DNA of 64,000 nucleotides from Lepidodermella squamata (Eukaryota > Gastrotricha), in NCBI GenBank assembly GCA_047495785.1, contig JBLDXI010000074.1:186001-250000 (forward strand), given 5' to 3'. The position numbers and the translations under genes were made by a program. Position 1 is the stretch's first letter; every line of letters begins with the position of its first letter. Under the pieces are notes generated by a model. The model did no database searches. It saw only the letters and a list, made by a program, of their open reading frames with translations, and had not been told where the DNA came from. Positions 23,252-34,932 of this stretch are shown piece after piece.

Positions 23252-23780
23252 GCTTTCTTATGAAATTTTGTCGTATTTCACAAACTTACGACCAGTTTTA
23301 TTCGCTTTGGTACAGATTCAGATTTCCTTCTTGATCGTTATTTGAATTTCATTAGTTGTTCTTCGATTTTCACATGTTTGCGCTTTTCTTCTGAATTCCA
23401 GTTTTTTACGAATTCGAATTTTACGAATTTTCTGGGATCAGTCTGTTTCCTGATATACCTTTCGCTGAAGATCTCGTGAACGACGGAACGGTAATATAGC
23501 ATCCTGCCAGAATTGTTGGGCCTGTCCTTTAGAATTTAGAAATTTCGTTACATTTTCCGAAATCGCTGCTTGTTTAGGTTTGCACACCACTGGATTAATA
23601 TAAAAACGGGGGTCAGCTTATCACTTATCAGGTCGCAACTGCTGCTTGTAAATGCGGGGAACGGCACCGATAAGACAGTGACTCTGAACATGTTTGCAAA
23701 TAGGTGTGTTCTTTGGGCTTTATTATCACAGTATTTTTCATAATAGTCGTTGCATCTTCCTTGCATTTAACAGCCTTTAG
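23252..23780. other. Spacer before the kinase gene
   Basis: No gene is seen. About 23485-23540 shares TTGGGCCTGTCCTT and flanking bases with the short inverted-repeat element in the NAPE-PLD intron (32166-32342), so it is a partial copy of that family. The right end is the acceptor GCATTTAACAGCCTTTAG abutting the kinase ATG. Confidence 0.45.
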
Positions 23781-26700
23781 ATGGAAGCTAGTGAGGGGAG
23801 GTTCCACTCGGAAAGTCAGTTTAAAAAGATTAAAGAATTGGGGAAAGGAACATTCGGATCGGTTTGGCACTGCGAATTATTGGTCGACAGGGCGAATTAT
23901 GCCGTCAAGATGGTGGATCTGATTGCCATCCTTCAAAAGTTTGGCACCAATCCTGATAGGGCCAAGAAACTAGTAGAATTGAGCCGCGAAGAGGTGGGCT
24001 GTTTTGCCAGTCGAAAATAAAATCGCTATCTTTGTCATATTTTCCAGCATTTGAAGTTAAAGAGTTTGGAGCACCCTAACGTGGTTGCAATGCATGGGGC
24101 ATTCGAAGGTCAAATAGCTTTATTGAAGTCTCGTGGCCTATTACATAAGATTTTTTTTCAATTGCAGAATTTTTGGAGGATAATGACGGCTTAAAAATTT
24201 GGAAATACTACATTGTGATGGATTTTTATCCTGGTGGAGATTTGAGAGCTTACGTGAAAAAAGCTAAGGCGGAAAATCAAGTTATTCCGGAAAAACGGCT
24301 TCGTGAATGGGCTAGGCAGCTTGTTTCAGCCGTGGCTACATTGCATGATCGTTTTGCACTTCATCGCGATATCAAAACGAGAAATATTTTTATGTGCGAA
24401 GATGAAAACACTGTAAAATTAGGGGATTTCGGATTAGTCAAAATCTACAACAGGTAAACTATTTTTGCGCTGCCAAAGCTGTAGAATTTGCATACAGGTC
24501 GCTTATTTGCTTCTAGCGAGTCACAAAGCTTTACCCTAGGAATCGGGACAATTGACTACGCCGCGCCCGAGGTTTTGATCACTGGAATGCACTCGCCAGC
24601 CAGTGATTGGTGGTCCCTGGGTGTTACGCTGCTGGAGCTGGCCAATTGTCACAGAACAGTAAGTAATGTAAAAAATTAACTTGACCAAGATAACGCAATG
24701 CGACATCCTGCAATTTCAGAGCACTGCTGAAATATATCGGTGAGTTTAACGACCGTGTTTAGTGCGCGCTCATACTCAAAATTACGCTTCAAGAAGCTGA
24801 TAACAGGGTCTTTCCATGTGAATTCGAACGGGGACCCTCTGCTGAGATTATCGTCAAACTTTTTTTCTTGCAGTGCTCCCGTGAGTTTTTCCACTGGCTC
24901 AATGGGATTTATTTTTGAAGCCGTATTTATCGATCAAGTTAACTTCATCCCATATAACATATAATGTCGACTTTATGACCGGTATGATTTTCGAATATAA
25001 AGTAAATTTATTTCCCTAAAGTTGGCGATTAAGTCGACCGTCCTCGACTCTATCGTCTCAAAGTCGACTTTAACGGCCGATTTTTTTTCCGAAATCGAGT
25101 GTTTTGACCTCAAAACAAGTAGTTCTTGGTCGCCCGACTGCCCGTTTGCCCCGTGGCGTCCACCGAAGGGGAGTGCGCCTGGCGCGTCCATCCGCAGTAC
25201 GTTTCCTAGCCAGCGGAGTCGGCGGAGTCTGATTTCGGCCGATATTGGCCGGCGTTTGCAGATGCGATTGAGCTCCTCATTGGAGACGATCTTCGGCCAG
25301 AAAATGCCTTGAATTAATCGGAGCCAGTGGCCGTGGAATGAATCCAGCTTTTTCACGTTAGTCCCCAACTCTCAGAGCCGGCACTCTGAGCCGCACAACA
25401 AGACTGCAATGACCGCGCAGTTGTAAACACGCATCTTGGTCGCCTTGCTGAGCTATTTCGATTGCCGGATCGCCTTCAGCGAGGAGAAAACGTGCCTACC
25501 TTTCTTGAGTCGAGAGGCGATATCCGCTTGAATTTTTCTTTCTTGTTGAAGTTTCGAGATGATGTTACACTTTCGGCCAAAAAGATCCGGCCACGCTAGT
25601 TTTTGATAATTTTATTGGATTTTGGCGATATCTATCCAATCGCGTTCAATATAACCGATGAATTATTATTTATTACCTTTTAAGGAGTATTTTGAGCCCA
25701 AGAACGTGATGATTCGAGCTAGGGATGGGCCCAGGCTGTTCACGGTTGGTCAACCAATTACTGCTGATAATGCTTATCGATTGATCGAGTATTGGCAAAT
25801 ATCAGGGTGATATGGAATACGCTCCCCATCAGTTACGTTAATGCGCTATCGTCGATTGGGAATTTGAAAGCAGAATTTATATCTGAGTTTTTGCTAGCAA
25901 GGTATCGGGTGATTTCCGATTTATCAATTCAACGAATTTTACCGATAATCGATCGATGTGATTTTGGCCCTTATGAGTAAACTAATGCCAACTGAAATTG
26001 AATGCTCAGGTATGAGAGACATGAATTGATGTAAACATACTTCACCTCTGCCGTTCAATTACTGTTTTCCCACGAATATTGACTGATTTTGCCAATATCG
26101 ATAAAACCATGAATCGATATTCCAGAAATCACCCGATATCTTTCTAAGAATAAGTCAGATTCAAATTGTGCTTCCAAATTCGCAATAATCAAAGGCAAAT
26201 TAACTTGGAAAATTCCGTTCTGCATCGGAGAATATTCGATATAAGTCTGATATTTGCCAATAATCGATCAATCGATAAGCAAAATCAGCAGTCAGCAGTA
26301 ACTGGTTGATCAACTGTGAACAGCCTGGGCTCATCCCTATCATCACGTTCTTGGGCTCAAAATACTCCTTAAAAGGTAATTATTAATGGGTGAGGTAAAA
26401 TCTGTCGCCCAAAAAGGTAAAAGTTCGCCCCATTTGTGTCGCCCAAAAATAAATAAAGTCGCCCTCATTGCGTGATCGCCGCACTAATCCATCTTAATCC
26501 GCCCCTCTAGGCGAAAGGCCGCACCTGACTGATAATCAGTCGCCTTGAAATACAAACCGTCGCCCCGTTAGAATAAGAAAAACCCAAATGTGATGATGAT
26601 GCCTATTAGCCGCATCATTATTCCTTTATTTGGTATTAATATTACATCGGCTGAACCGGTATATGAACCAAAATAACTACCACATGAGATATGATTACCG

Positions 26701-29700
26701 CGGACGATAACGATAGGAATATCGCGCGGACGATTTTTTGGGACAATTTGGCAATCTGAGCAGTAAAGCAATAGCCACTAATGCTTGAGCAGGGACATTT
26801 AGGACATTTAGACACTTACCAACTTACTTACTTTTGGGGCGGATTTATGTTCAAGGCATGCTTATTACAGGCCGAACAAATTACGACGTGGAAGCGTTGG
26901 TTGCGTCTCTCTTCAAGCATTTTATTACCACTGAAAGTTCACACACCCGCTGCGCCCCTCGCACGCCTGTCGAAGGTGTTGCAAGCTCGCCGCGTTAAAG
27001 CGACTTGCCGGGGATCAAGGGATTATCTGCGTTCGAGTGTTTACACGCCGGATAAGCCACGTGTGAAGGACTCGATGTCCGGTCACCAAACTGGGCCGCT
27101 GTGACCACAATGCGCAACCTGTAATAAATAGGAACTAACTTTGCTATTTCAGAGTGACGCTGGAGGGGCGACTTTGATTTGCCCGATCGGCGCGGCTCTC
27201 TGAGCCAAATGCCCCAGTAGGTTAGGGGGGGATATTTATTTGGCTATTTAAGAGCTAAGACCTATTGCGAACAGCGATCGCTATTAGATCGCTCAACGGT
27301 AGCGCTAACCTATAACGTGTAGTTTTATTTGGTAGACCGTGCTATGCATCGCCCATCGGGCTGCTATCCTCATCCGAAGGTCTTATTCGAACAGCTTATA
27401 TCAGTGCTCCGCAAACTTTTTTCACCATCGGCATTTTTGGCGGCCGGAAAGCCAACGCTCCAGCCACAATTTTGGCTGAAAATAGTACAAAACAGGCTGA
27501 TTTTCGGGTTATAATCGTGCAAAACAAGGCATCCGGCCGCATTCCAGCAATCCGGCCGCCAATGGGCCGCCATGATCTGCCCAGCCGGCAGCCGGCCGCA
27601 CGTGGCCGGTAAAAATCCGAGTTTGCGGAGCACTGATTTAAATAAAAAATTAGCTGCCCAAGTTAGATAAATGAAAAAGGGGCGGTGGTTTAACCACCCA
27701 AGGAAAAAAAAGGGATAATCCTGGCCTGATGTAGATGTCATCTACATGAGACCGTCACATCTCGGCTACATGTAAGACACATGTAAGATGCATGTCAAAC
27801 AAGTGTTCTAGATGGGTACAAGATGCATCTTACATGTAAGAGTTGACTCTATCATAAAGACAGCTTCGAAAATAACCCCCAGATTGCAGCAATTACTAAG
27901 ATGCTAGAGGCTAGAGCACTACTACGTTTGAATTGACGTAAAATGACCCCTTCCAGGCTGTGATTACATTGTTGTTATGTGATCCCCTTTCTACCATTTA
28001 GGAGTAATGCGCCGCCGAAATTCGATGACTCTCGTCGTTATTCAACTGCTTTTCTCAATTTCATCCAATCTATGCTAAGGGAGAAAATATCGTTACGAGC
28101 AACCGCGTATGACTTGTTGAATAGCCCTTTTCTGACTCAAAACCTGCAGTCTGAACCTACATGTAATGGAGTCACGCCATACAATGGTAGCCAAATTGAT
28201 CCTGAAGCGGCTTTGAAGGTGAGTTTTTGCTCTTTTGAACCCATGATCGTGAATCACGCGGTATCAATTTTTGTTGACAAATGTCGTCATTGCTAGAGAT
28301 CTTTCAATATGCCATAAAATCTTCATTCTGAATGTGATTGAAGAGATTGCCTTGCTTTGTTACCGATTAGCAACTAATACAAGGCTTCTCGAAAAAACCT
28401 AAGATTGATCACGCACGATAGAAATCGATTCACGCGACATCATTACCGTCCCAGTTCCAAAAGTTCTGTTAGTGTGGGGCAATATTCTTGGGCATCGGAA
28501 AGCCAGGGTTCATACGATCTTTTTTTGCTGCATTCTTAATTATAATTGATTTTTGTTACAGCTTTTATTCAAATACTCGAGGCAGCGACAGATGCTGCCA
28601 AAAGTTTTGGAATTACTGAGCGACAGACGGCTGGATTTGAAGATAAACAGCAGTAACGATGAAGGATTCACTCCACTAATGATTGCCGCTCAAGAGGGAT
28701 TTGAGGAGTTCGTGAAGCCTATGGTCGAAAAATACAAAGCGGACGTTGAATCACACGATGATCAAGGCAGAACAGCGCTATATATTGCTGCCAAAAACGG
28801 TCATTACAAAGTGGTTAGGATTCTTGCTGAAGATTTCAGTGCAAATGTCAATGTAGTGACGAATGATGGCGCTACACCGTTGTTCATCGCTGCCCAGAAT
28901 GGGCAATTAGATATCGTGAAGATCCTGGCGAAAAACAACAAAGCCGATGTCAATATAGCGAGAACGGATGGTGTTACGCCTCTGCACATCGCTGTTGAGA
29001 ATGGCCAATCGGAAATTGTAAAGATTCTGGTTGAAGACTTCAATGCTGACGTCAATGCATCGAGGAAGGAGGGTCTTACACTTTTGCACATCGCTGCTGA
29101 GAGGAATCACCCGGAAATCGTGAAGATCCTGGCGAAAAACTGCCAAGCCGATGTCAATGTAGTGAGGAAGGATGGTTTTACACCTCTACACATCGCTGTT
29201 GAGAAGGGCAATGCGGAAATCGTGAAGCTTCTGGCTGGAGACTTCAAAGCCAATGTCAATGCTGTGACGCGTCTATGGATTACGCCGTTATATATCGCAG
29301 CCAGCAAATGCAACATTGAAATGGTTAGGCTTCTGGCAGAAGACTTCAAAGCCAATGTGAATTTTGGAGGGACTTTTGGTAAAGCGCCGTTACATTTCGC
29401 AGCCCTGTGTGGTAGTTTGGAAATCGTGAAACTTCTTGTTAGAGACCTTAAAGCCGACATCGCTGTCGCCGGTATTAATGGTCATACACCTTTTCACATC
29501 GCTGCTGCGAACGGTCATTTACAGATCGTGGAGTTTCTGGCTAGAGACTTGAACGTTGACGTCAATGCCACAGATCGTGATGGTTATACGCCATTGGCCC
29601 TCGCTGCTGAGAAGGGTCATATAGAAGTCGTAAAGCTTCTGGCTGCAGAGTTTAATGCTGATGTCAATTTGGTCGGTGGGAATGGTGTTACGCCTCTACA

Positions 29701-30541
29701 CATCGCTGCTGTGAATGGTCATTCAGATATCGTGAAGCTTCTGGCTGCTGAGTTTAATGCCGATGTCAATTCTGCGATCGGGGATTATTTTGCGCCTCTA
29801 CACCCCAATGACGTAAGGAATCTAACCTCCACTGACGTGAGGAATCTACGGCTGGGGATACATGGTGTTAGATCCTTACACATCGCTGCCTCGAAAGGTC
29901 ATTTAGAAATCGTGGAGGTTCTGGCTAGAGGCACACACGTCGACGTCAACGTCAGAATTTTTAATGGTTCTACGCCGATATTCTTCGCTGCTGAGTGTGG
30001 TCATTTCGAAGTCGTGAAGCTTCTGGCAGCAAAGTGTGATGCCGATGTCAATTTGGCCAGGAAGGATGGTGTGACACCTCTGCACATCGCTGCTCAGAAC
30101 GGTCATTTAGATGTCGTAAAGCTTCTGGCTGCAGAGTTTAATGTCGATGTCAGTTCGGCGAGACAGGATGGCTATACGCCTCTGCACATCGCTGCTAAAT
30201 ACGGTCATTCAGAAGTTGCAAAGCTTCTGGCTGCAGAGTTTAATGCCGATGTCAATTCGGCGACAGAAAATGGTGTGACGCCTCTGCACATCGCTGCTGC
30301 AAATGGTGATTTAGCATTCGTTCAGGCTCTTGTCAAAGACTTAAACGCCGATGTCAGTGTAAACACGAAGGATGGCTCCACGCCGTTATCCCTCGCTGTT
30401 AGTCGTTACAAGACTCTATATTCGTGGGAGAGGGGTCTTGATAGGCATCCACACATCGTTGTCGCGAAAGCCGGAGAAAATATAAAGAAAGCCGGAGAAA
30501 TCATAAAGCTTCTGGCTAGGGACTTGTGCCGACGTCAATAA
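23781..30541 (+). CDS. NEK-like serine/threonine kinase fused to 17 ankyrin repeats
   Basis: Seven exons (23781-23993, 24048-24108, 24168-24453, 24517-24658, 24720-24739, 28002-28218, 28562-30541) keep one frame and give 972 residues. The kinase half (1 to about 313) has the glycine loop [16 protein letters not shown] lysine, [10 protein letters not shown] catalytic loop, GDFGLVK, and [10 protein letters not shown]. All catalytic residues are kept, so it is predicted active. The ankyrin half has about 17 units with TPLHIAA and ADVN signatures; one (near 29780-29890) is degenerate and carries a small DVRNL duplication. Exon 5 is only 20 nt and is joined across a 3.26-kb repeat-filled intron; its phase matches exactly ([12 protein letters not shown]). 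Ankyrin repeats usually bind protein partners. Exon borders are my prediction. A splice acceptor abuts the ATG. AATAAA lies at 30726. Confidence 0.8.
24973..25600 (-). mobile_element. LINE 3' fragment inside the kinase intron
   Basis: A minus-strand frame reads [30 protein letters not shown], then [16 protein letters not shown]. This is the conserved C-terminal block after the reverse transcriptase in many non-LTR elements. The preceding segment (about 25440-25380, [14 protein letters not shown]) matches the block before it but has stop codons. It is an old 5'-truncated copy from a different LINE family than the one at 18.5-22.8 kb. Confidence 0.7.
25672..26380. repeat. Large foldback element in the kinase intron
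   Basis: Two inverted arms of roughly 300 bp, about 25672-25990 and 26060-26380, begin with ATTACCTTTTAAGGAGTATT and stay recognisably similar to near the centre. Shared blocks include TTGAGCCCAAGAACGTGATGA, GCTTATCGATTGATCGA and GGTATCGGGTGATTTC or close variants. Outer ends are nearly identical and inner parts more diverged. No coding capacity. It fits a non-autonomous foldback or MITE element; the target duplication is masked by AT-rich flanks. Confidence 0.75.
26395..26580. repeat. Degenerate GTCGCCC-rich repeat tract
   Basis: Several GTCGCCC or TCGCCCC motifs recur every 15-30 bp, each followed by an A-rich run. AAAGTCGCCC also recurs in inverted form near 27157-27180 and in the element ends at 55138 and 55628. 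Possibly the subterminal repeats of an old DNA transposon spanning about 26395-27240. Confidence 0.4.
27402..27635. mobile_element. Short hAT-like MITE
   Basis: 234 bp with inverted ends CAGTGCTCCGCAAACT and AGTTTGCGGAGCACTG, fitting the hAT end pattern CAGnG...CAAA. The flanking 8-mers GCTTATAT and ATTTAAAT agree at only five of eight positions, so the target duplication has decayed. The interior is rich in GGCCGG. No transposase. Confidence 0.65.
27720..27850. repeat. Palindromic ACATGTAAGATGC-type tract
   Basis: Contains the palindrome-like GTAGATGTCATCTAC and inverted copies of ACATGTAAGATGCAT (around 27784 and 27822). Potential hairpin within the kinase intron. No function is evident. 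Confidence 0.4.
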
Positions 30542-31645
30542 CAGACTGTCGTAAAGCGTAAAGACAATCGTTGAGGAAATCGTGGAGGCCGGAGACCTGA
30601 ACGTCAAAAATGAAGAGGAAAACTTGAACAATTATTGGTGAATTGATCGGGTATGCTGTGCACGTTTTCGTTTTCGCACCTGTCCTTTATTCAACCCATG
30701 AATTGACGTTGTTGTGCAATTAATTAATAAAGCACTGTTTGGTGTTCCTTATATTGTTTGTTATTGTTACGTATTCTGTTTGTTTCCGGACCTATTGTTG
30801 ATTCACCCTGTCTCAATTCACCGGTTGCTGAAACCTAGGGTAGAATGTAGAATTATTATTCCTCGCTTATGCTGGATTATTATGCTAAGTCTAAAAACGA
30901 CGTCGGACCGGCATCCTAAGCTCTCCACCAAAGTTCAGTGACCTTACTTCACGTGACATTCACGTGATGTATGCTTTTTACATGGTTGAAACTGAAGTAG
31001 CAGCATAAGTTTCGTTAGGTCAAATTTTACGTTTTTTTAATGAAGCTCAGTTATAGAGAGCTTTTTACGACTTGGATGATTCATCGCTTAACCTTGATTA
31101 TGGCTTATCAATTGCTGAATTGAGGAATGAATTGAACGATTACAGCTTTTTGTTCTTGCTTCTATAGGAGTTTTTTATTTTTTATATCGAAGCGAAAATC
31201 TACGTCGACTTCGACTGTTACTCACCGATGAGGGACATTCCATCGCTTGATATTGAATCTTGGAATATTATTCAGAGCCAAATTAGATCACATTAATGTA
31301 GCATCGTTACAGCGCGGCGTTCGTGAACAACTGCTAGTTGCAGGCAAAATAGCGGAAGTTGGGTACGATCCAGCCATTTTAGAACGTTTTAACAAAAGTT
31401 CGTTTTTAGCCCCGTTCGTCATACCGATTGTGCTCTTTATTTTATACATCGCAGTTGAAAGCGGCTATGTGCATTAATTATTCCTGATTTAAAATGGTTC
31501 CCAGCTCGAAACTTGTAGACTTCTAGGCAAAAAATACCAGATGAGCTGGAAATTTGGACGTCAATTAATTAAAAACCAAAAAACCAATTTTTGACCTATT
31601 TGAAGCATTTCACCTCTCTTTATCCTGTCTGCATACTTCCATAAA
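30542..31645. other. Spacer with one unexplained membrane-segment reading frame
   Basis: Holds the kinase 3' UTR. An ATG at 31228 opens MRDIPSLDIESWNIIQSQIR, then a stop. An overlapping second frame to 31477 ends in a strong hydrophobic helix (FLAPFVIPIVLFILYIAV). The first peptide faintly recalls part of the autophagy protein ATG9, but this is too short to assign. It may be a degraded exon pair. Confidence 0.25.
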
Positions 31646-33420
31646 ATGAAAACTTTTACTGTTAAAATGCTTTTGTCTTCAATACTCCTGCTTGGCTTGT
31701 TCGCTATAGCTGAAATCAAAGCAGGAACCACGATTTCACTATCTGACCCAAAGAACTTCATCAAAGTCTTTGAACCAGTTGGTAATATCAGCCGACCGGT
31801 GTGGGACAGCCCAACATATGCAAATCCTTGGGAATCATATGACGATCAGGTGAAATCGGCCTCAGCTTTCGGTTTCATCGCGCGAGGGTTTAAAATCTTG
31901 TGGAAGAAAATGACCGGGGATGATCCATTTGCAACGGTTACACCTTCAGATGAAGAACTCGCAGCCGAACTGCCGATCGAAACGCCTGCCTTCGTCGGAA
32001 GAGCAACTGCCAAGCCAGATCAACTTGAATTTACCTGGATCGGCCATGCGACAACTCTAGTCAGCATGGATGGCGTCCATATAATCACAGATCCTATATT
32101 TTCGTGGCATTGCGCGCCCATTAATTTGGGTAATATTCGGAATTTCCGGTTTTTACAGTATAGTCTACCGTACTGCCCGAAATGTTGGGCCTGTCCTTAA
32201 TTTTTTCAAAACCCCGTCTGATATTTGAGACCGCCCTTTATTTAAGGCCTGACCTTTGTTATTTCGAATGACCATTTGACCCCGTCTTATATTTGAGGCC
32301 GACTTTTATACGAGGCTGACTAACTTTTCGGGCAGTACGGTAATATAGTATAGTCTTTGTAATTCTAAAAAAATCGAAGATGGTGAGGTTGAAACCGTGA
32401 AGTCGAGTACCGTTGGATAGCCCAAGAAAAGGCCAGCCTGCATGTGTATCACACACATCAATACAACCCATTTTGGGACATGGTTAAAGTTATGGGGAAG
32501 TGTTGTAAAATTTCTATATTCGTTAGAACTTCAGTCACTGCTTAACGAATGCCGCCTGATCTAAATGGAAATCTTAAATTTTCAGATTGCCTATCCTCCA
32601 GGCTATCCAACGGTACCCCACTCATAGGGTCTTGAAGCTTTTATCTTCGATTTTTCATATGCCAAATTTGACGGTAAATTTCAAATTTATAGGTAGCCTC
32701 AAAAGAATGCGAAGGCCAGCTTGTTCCATCGATGAACTACCAGCTGGACCTTTGATCGTTCTGATCTCGCATAACCACTACGACCATCTCGACTACAAAT
32801 CTATGGTGTCAATTCATGAGCGATACGGAAATAATGTGACCTTTATGGTCCCAGAAGGTTTAGCAGATTGGTTCCGCGACAACATCGACAATCTGCGCGA
32901 AAACGGCGCAATCGACATGACTTGGTGGAAATCCGTCTCATTCACAGTCAACAAAGACGGCGTGAAAATGGGCAATGAGCTTAAAATCATCAGCACGCCT
33001 AACCAACACTGGTCTGTCCGCACGCCGTTCAACAAGAACAAATCGCTGTGGAGCAGTTGGGTCGTCGTCTTCCCAAGTGGCAAGAAGTTCTATTTCGCCG
33101 GCGATACCGGTTACTGCCCGGCTTTCAAGGAAATCGGCGCTGAACTAGGCCCGTTCGACATTGCTGCTATCCCAATTGGGGCGTACAAGCCGCGTGAAAT
33201 AATGATGCACCATCACGTTGATCCTAACGAAGCGGTCAAGATTCATGTCGATGTTAGAAGCAAAAAGTCGATTGGCGTTCATTGGGGCACATTCCGCCTG
33301 TCGAAGGAACCTGTATTTGCTCCTAGAGCTGATTTGGCCGCGGCTGTTGCTGATCAGGGTGTTGAAAAGGAGTCATTTGTAACGACAAAACTTGGCGAGA
33401 CGATTGTTATCGGCAATTAG
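31646..33420 (+). CDS. N-acyl-phosphatidylethanolamine phospholipase D (metallo-beta-lactamase fold) with signal peptide
   Basis: Two exons, 31646-32129 and 32693-33420, phase-matched through a 563-bp intron, about 403 residues. The family hydrolyses N-acyl-phosphatidylethanolamines to release N-acylethanolamines. Signatures seen: WIGHATTLVSMDG, TDPIFS, the metal motif SHNHYDHLDY, TPNQHWSVR, FAGDTGYCPAF and HWGTFRLS. All expected zinc ligands are present, so it is predicted active. Unusually, it starts with a clear hydrophobic signal (MLLSSILLLGLFAIAE then KAG), implying secretion or an ER/lysosomal lumen location; the vertebrate enzyme lacks one. The intron contains two repeat elements. AATAAA lies at 33567. 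The exon junction is inferred from the family pattern at APINLG-SLKR. Confidence 0.85.
32166..32342. repeat. Short inverted-repeat element in the NAPE-PLD intron
   Basis: About 177 bp with ends TACCGTACTGCCCGAAA and TTTCGGGCAGTACGGTA. The interior holds repeated CCCCGTCTKATATTTGAG blocks. AGTATAGTC occurs just outside both ends. Related sequence appears near 23485-23540. A MITE-like element. Confidence 0.65.
32380..32640. repeat. Dispersed GTACCGTTGGATAGCC inverted repeat
   Basis: GAGTACCGTTGGATAGCCCA at about 32407 is answered by the inverted GGCTATCCAACGGTAC at about 32602, followed by CCCACTCATAGGGTCTTG. The same blocks recur near 55485-55560 and at 57660-57910, so this is a dispersed inverted-repeat family. 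Confidence 0.6.
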
Positions 33421-33959
33421 AAACAAGAATGAAACGTGTAGAAATTGGACTAACCCTCTGCGTGCGTCAATGATACAAAATTACCCCACTTAACTTTCCG
33501 ACGCACTATTTTTGATAATTTTCGTTGCCCTTCTAGACATCTCTAGCCTCGAAATTATTTTTATGAAATAAAAATGAGTCCTATTGACGAGGAAATTTCT
33601 GATTTGCAAGGCATTAGGAAAGGTTATTCGCAGGAAAAACATGACTTTGGGTCTGCTATCCCCCGAATTCCGGCATAAATTCCAGGGAAAACTGACCCTT
33701 AATTTAGGGGCTTGAAATCCAAGGACTTTTGTGGCAAGGAGTGAAATAATTCTATGATAGGATTAGGGGTGAGCCGGAAATTCGAATGACCGAGTTATTC
33801 GGTTCCGGTTGGGTCTGAAATTCGGCGAATTCGGTTCGGTTGGGCAGAAAATGACTGAATTTCAACCGAATAATAATCCAAATTTAGATGTACCGTTCAT
33901 TCTACAGAACGCAGTATAACGCCGCAGTATAACAGTAAATTTGGACTTTAATTAAAAAC
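33421..33959. other. Spacer with dispersed repeats
   Basis: 33525-33645 matches 42847-42965 (shared TTATTTTTATG, AATAAAAATG and a similar open peptide). About 33770-33850 has repeated ATTCGGTT blocks. No gene. Confidence 0.5.
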
Positions 33960-34412
33960 AAATATTTTTCAACGGTGATTCAATCGACAAATTTCCAGGG
34001 AATTTCCAGTTTAATATCAAGTTAGATTGTTGGGAGAAATACCTTGATAAATCTCAAAATTTCGATGTACCGGGGACAAATCGCCCACTCACTTAATGAG
34101 CGTACTTCAGCTTTCTCGCATAATGATGAAATTTATCTCGAGCCAAGAAAGCCGCCGACTATTCCTGTTGATGAAGGCGGCTTGGATCTAAGTGTGAAAC
34201 TGTCCGATGGCCGAATTTGCAAGATCAGAGCGGAACCCGCGGAGACGATCGAATCCGTAAAGGAAAAGATCTATTACGTCGAAGGAATTCCAACCGATCA
34301 GATTCGGCTGATTTTCGCCGGTAAGCAGTTGGAAGACGGACGATCTCTTAGTGATTATAACATCATGAGTGGATCTATGCTGAATTTGGTTATCAGATTA
34401 CGTAGCTGTTGA
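33960..34412 (+). pseudogene. 3' fragment of a UBL gene, copy F
   Basis: Homology begins abruptly inside unit 5 (FFNGDSIDKFPGN), with frame breaks through unit 6. Unit 7 is intact to the stop: [26 protein letters not shown], ending LVIRLRSC. It is the most ubiquitin-like unit in the window and keeps the K48 equivalent. It is closest to the 3' half of copy E, including the shared YRGQIA and [10 protein letters not shown] blocks. An ATG at 34065 could give a 115-residue single-UBL protein. No splice acceptor or promoter is seen, so it is probably a truncated duplicate. Confidence 0.7.
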
Positions 34413-34932
34413 GTTTTCTTATGAAACTTAATTAACTTAATTAAGAAAATTAATATTAATGAAGCTTAAAAATTGAAAATTATCGGCTGGAACGAACCTA
34501 TTTTTTCAGCCATTCGGCGTGTTGAAAAGATGAAAAAGTTGGGTAAATCAACGAGGTTCGAGTTGTTGACCGCTCGTTAGCTTCATGCTTTGTCATAGTT
34601 GGCGTCGACTCAAGGCACAGCCAAGTGCGAGCGGTTGAAACGCGCTGCGATTGGCCCATAACGCAGTCGTGTGCACTCGCCCAACGCTGATTGGACGAGA
34701 CGTGGCTCGCGGTCGGCGCCTCGCGTTTTTCTTTTAAAATCTAATTTCGACCGTTGGATAAGGGCCTGGCCACTGGACCATTACAACTATTTTCACCGCT
34801 TGTTACCTAGCTATTATTTCTTTTCAATCAGTAATAACAGCCTGAATTCAAATTTTGCTTACTAATTCAATACTTGAAAGGTGATTTTTAACTGCTTGCT
34901 CGCTATTTTTTTAGATAATACCTACTGCTTTT
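34413..34932 (+). promoter_or_regulatory. Promoter and 5' region with two reversed CCAAT boxes
   Basis: GC-rich block 34590-34735 holds ATTGG at 34650-34654 and 34690-34694, the second inside CGCTGATTGG. It is followed by a pyrimidine tract and acceptor CTATTTTTTTAG at 34913, 19 nt before the ATG at 34933. This fits transcription from about 34.74 kb with a 5'-UTR intron, or trans-splicing. Confidence 0.5.

Noticed and set aside
24740-24964. An extra kinase-gene exon after the 20-nt exon
   Set aside because: An acceptor near 24873 could extend the frame but gives a non-kinase peptide ending in a stop. The exon at 28002 completes the kinase fold in the same phase.
28804-30106. Several antisense open frames over the ankyrin repeats
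   Set aside because: They are shadows of a highly repetitive coding sequence, and the sense strand has clear ankyrin signatures.
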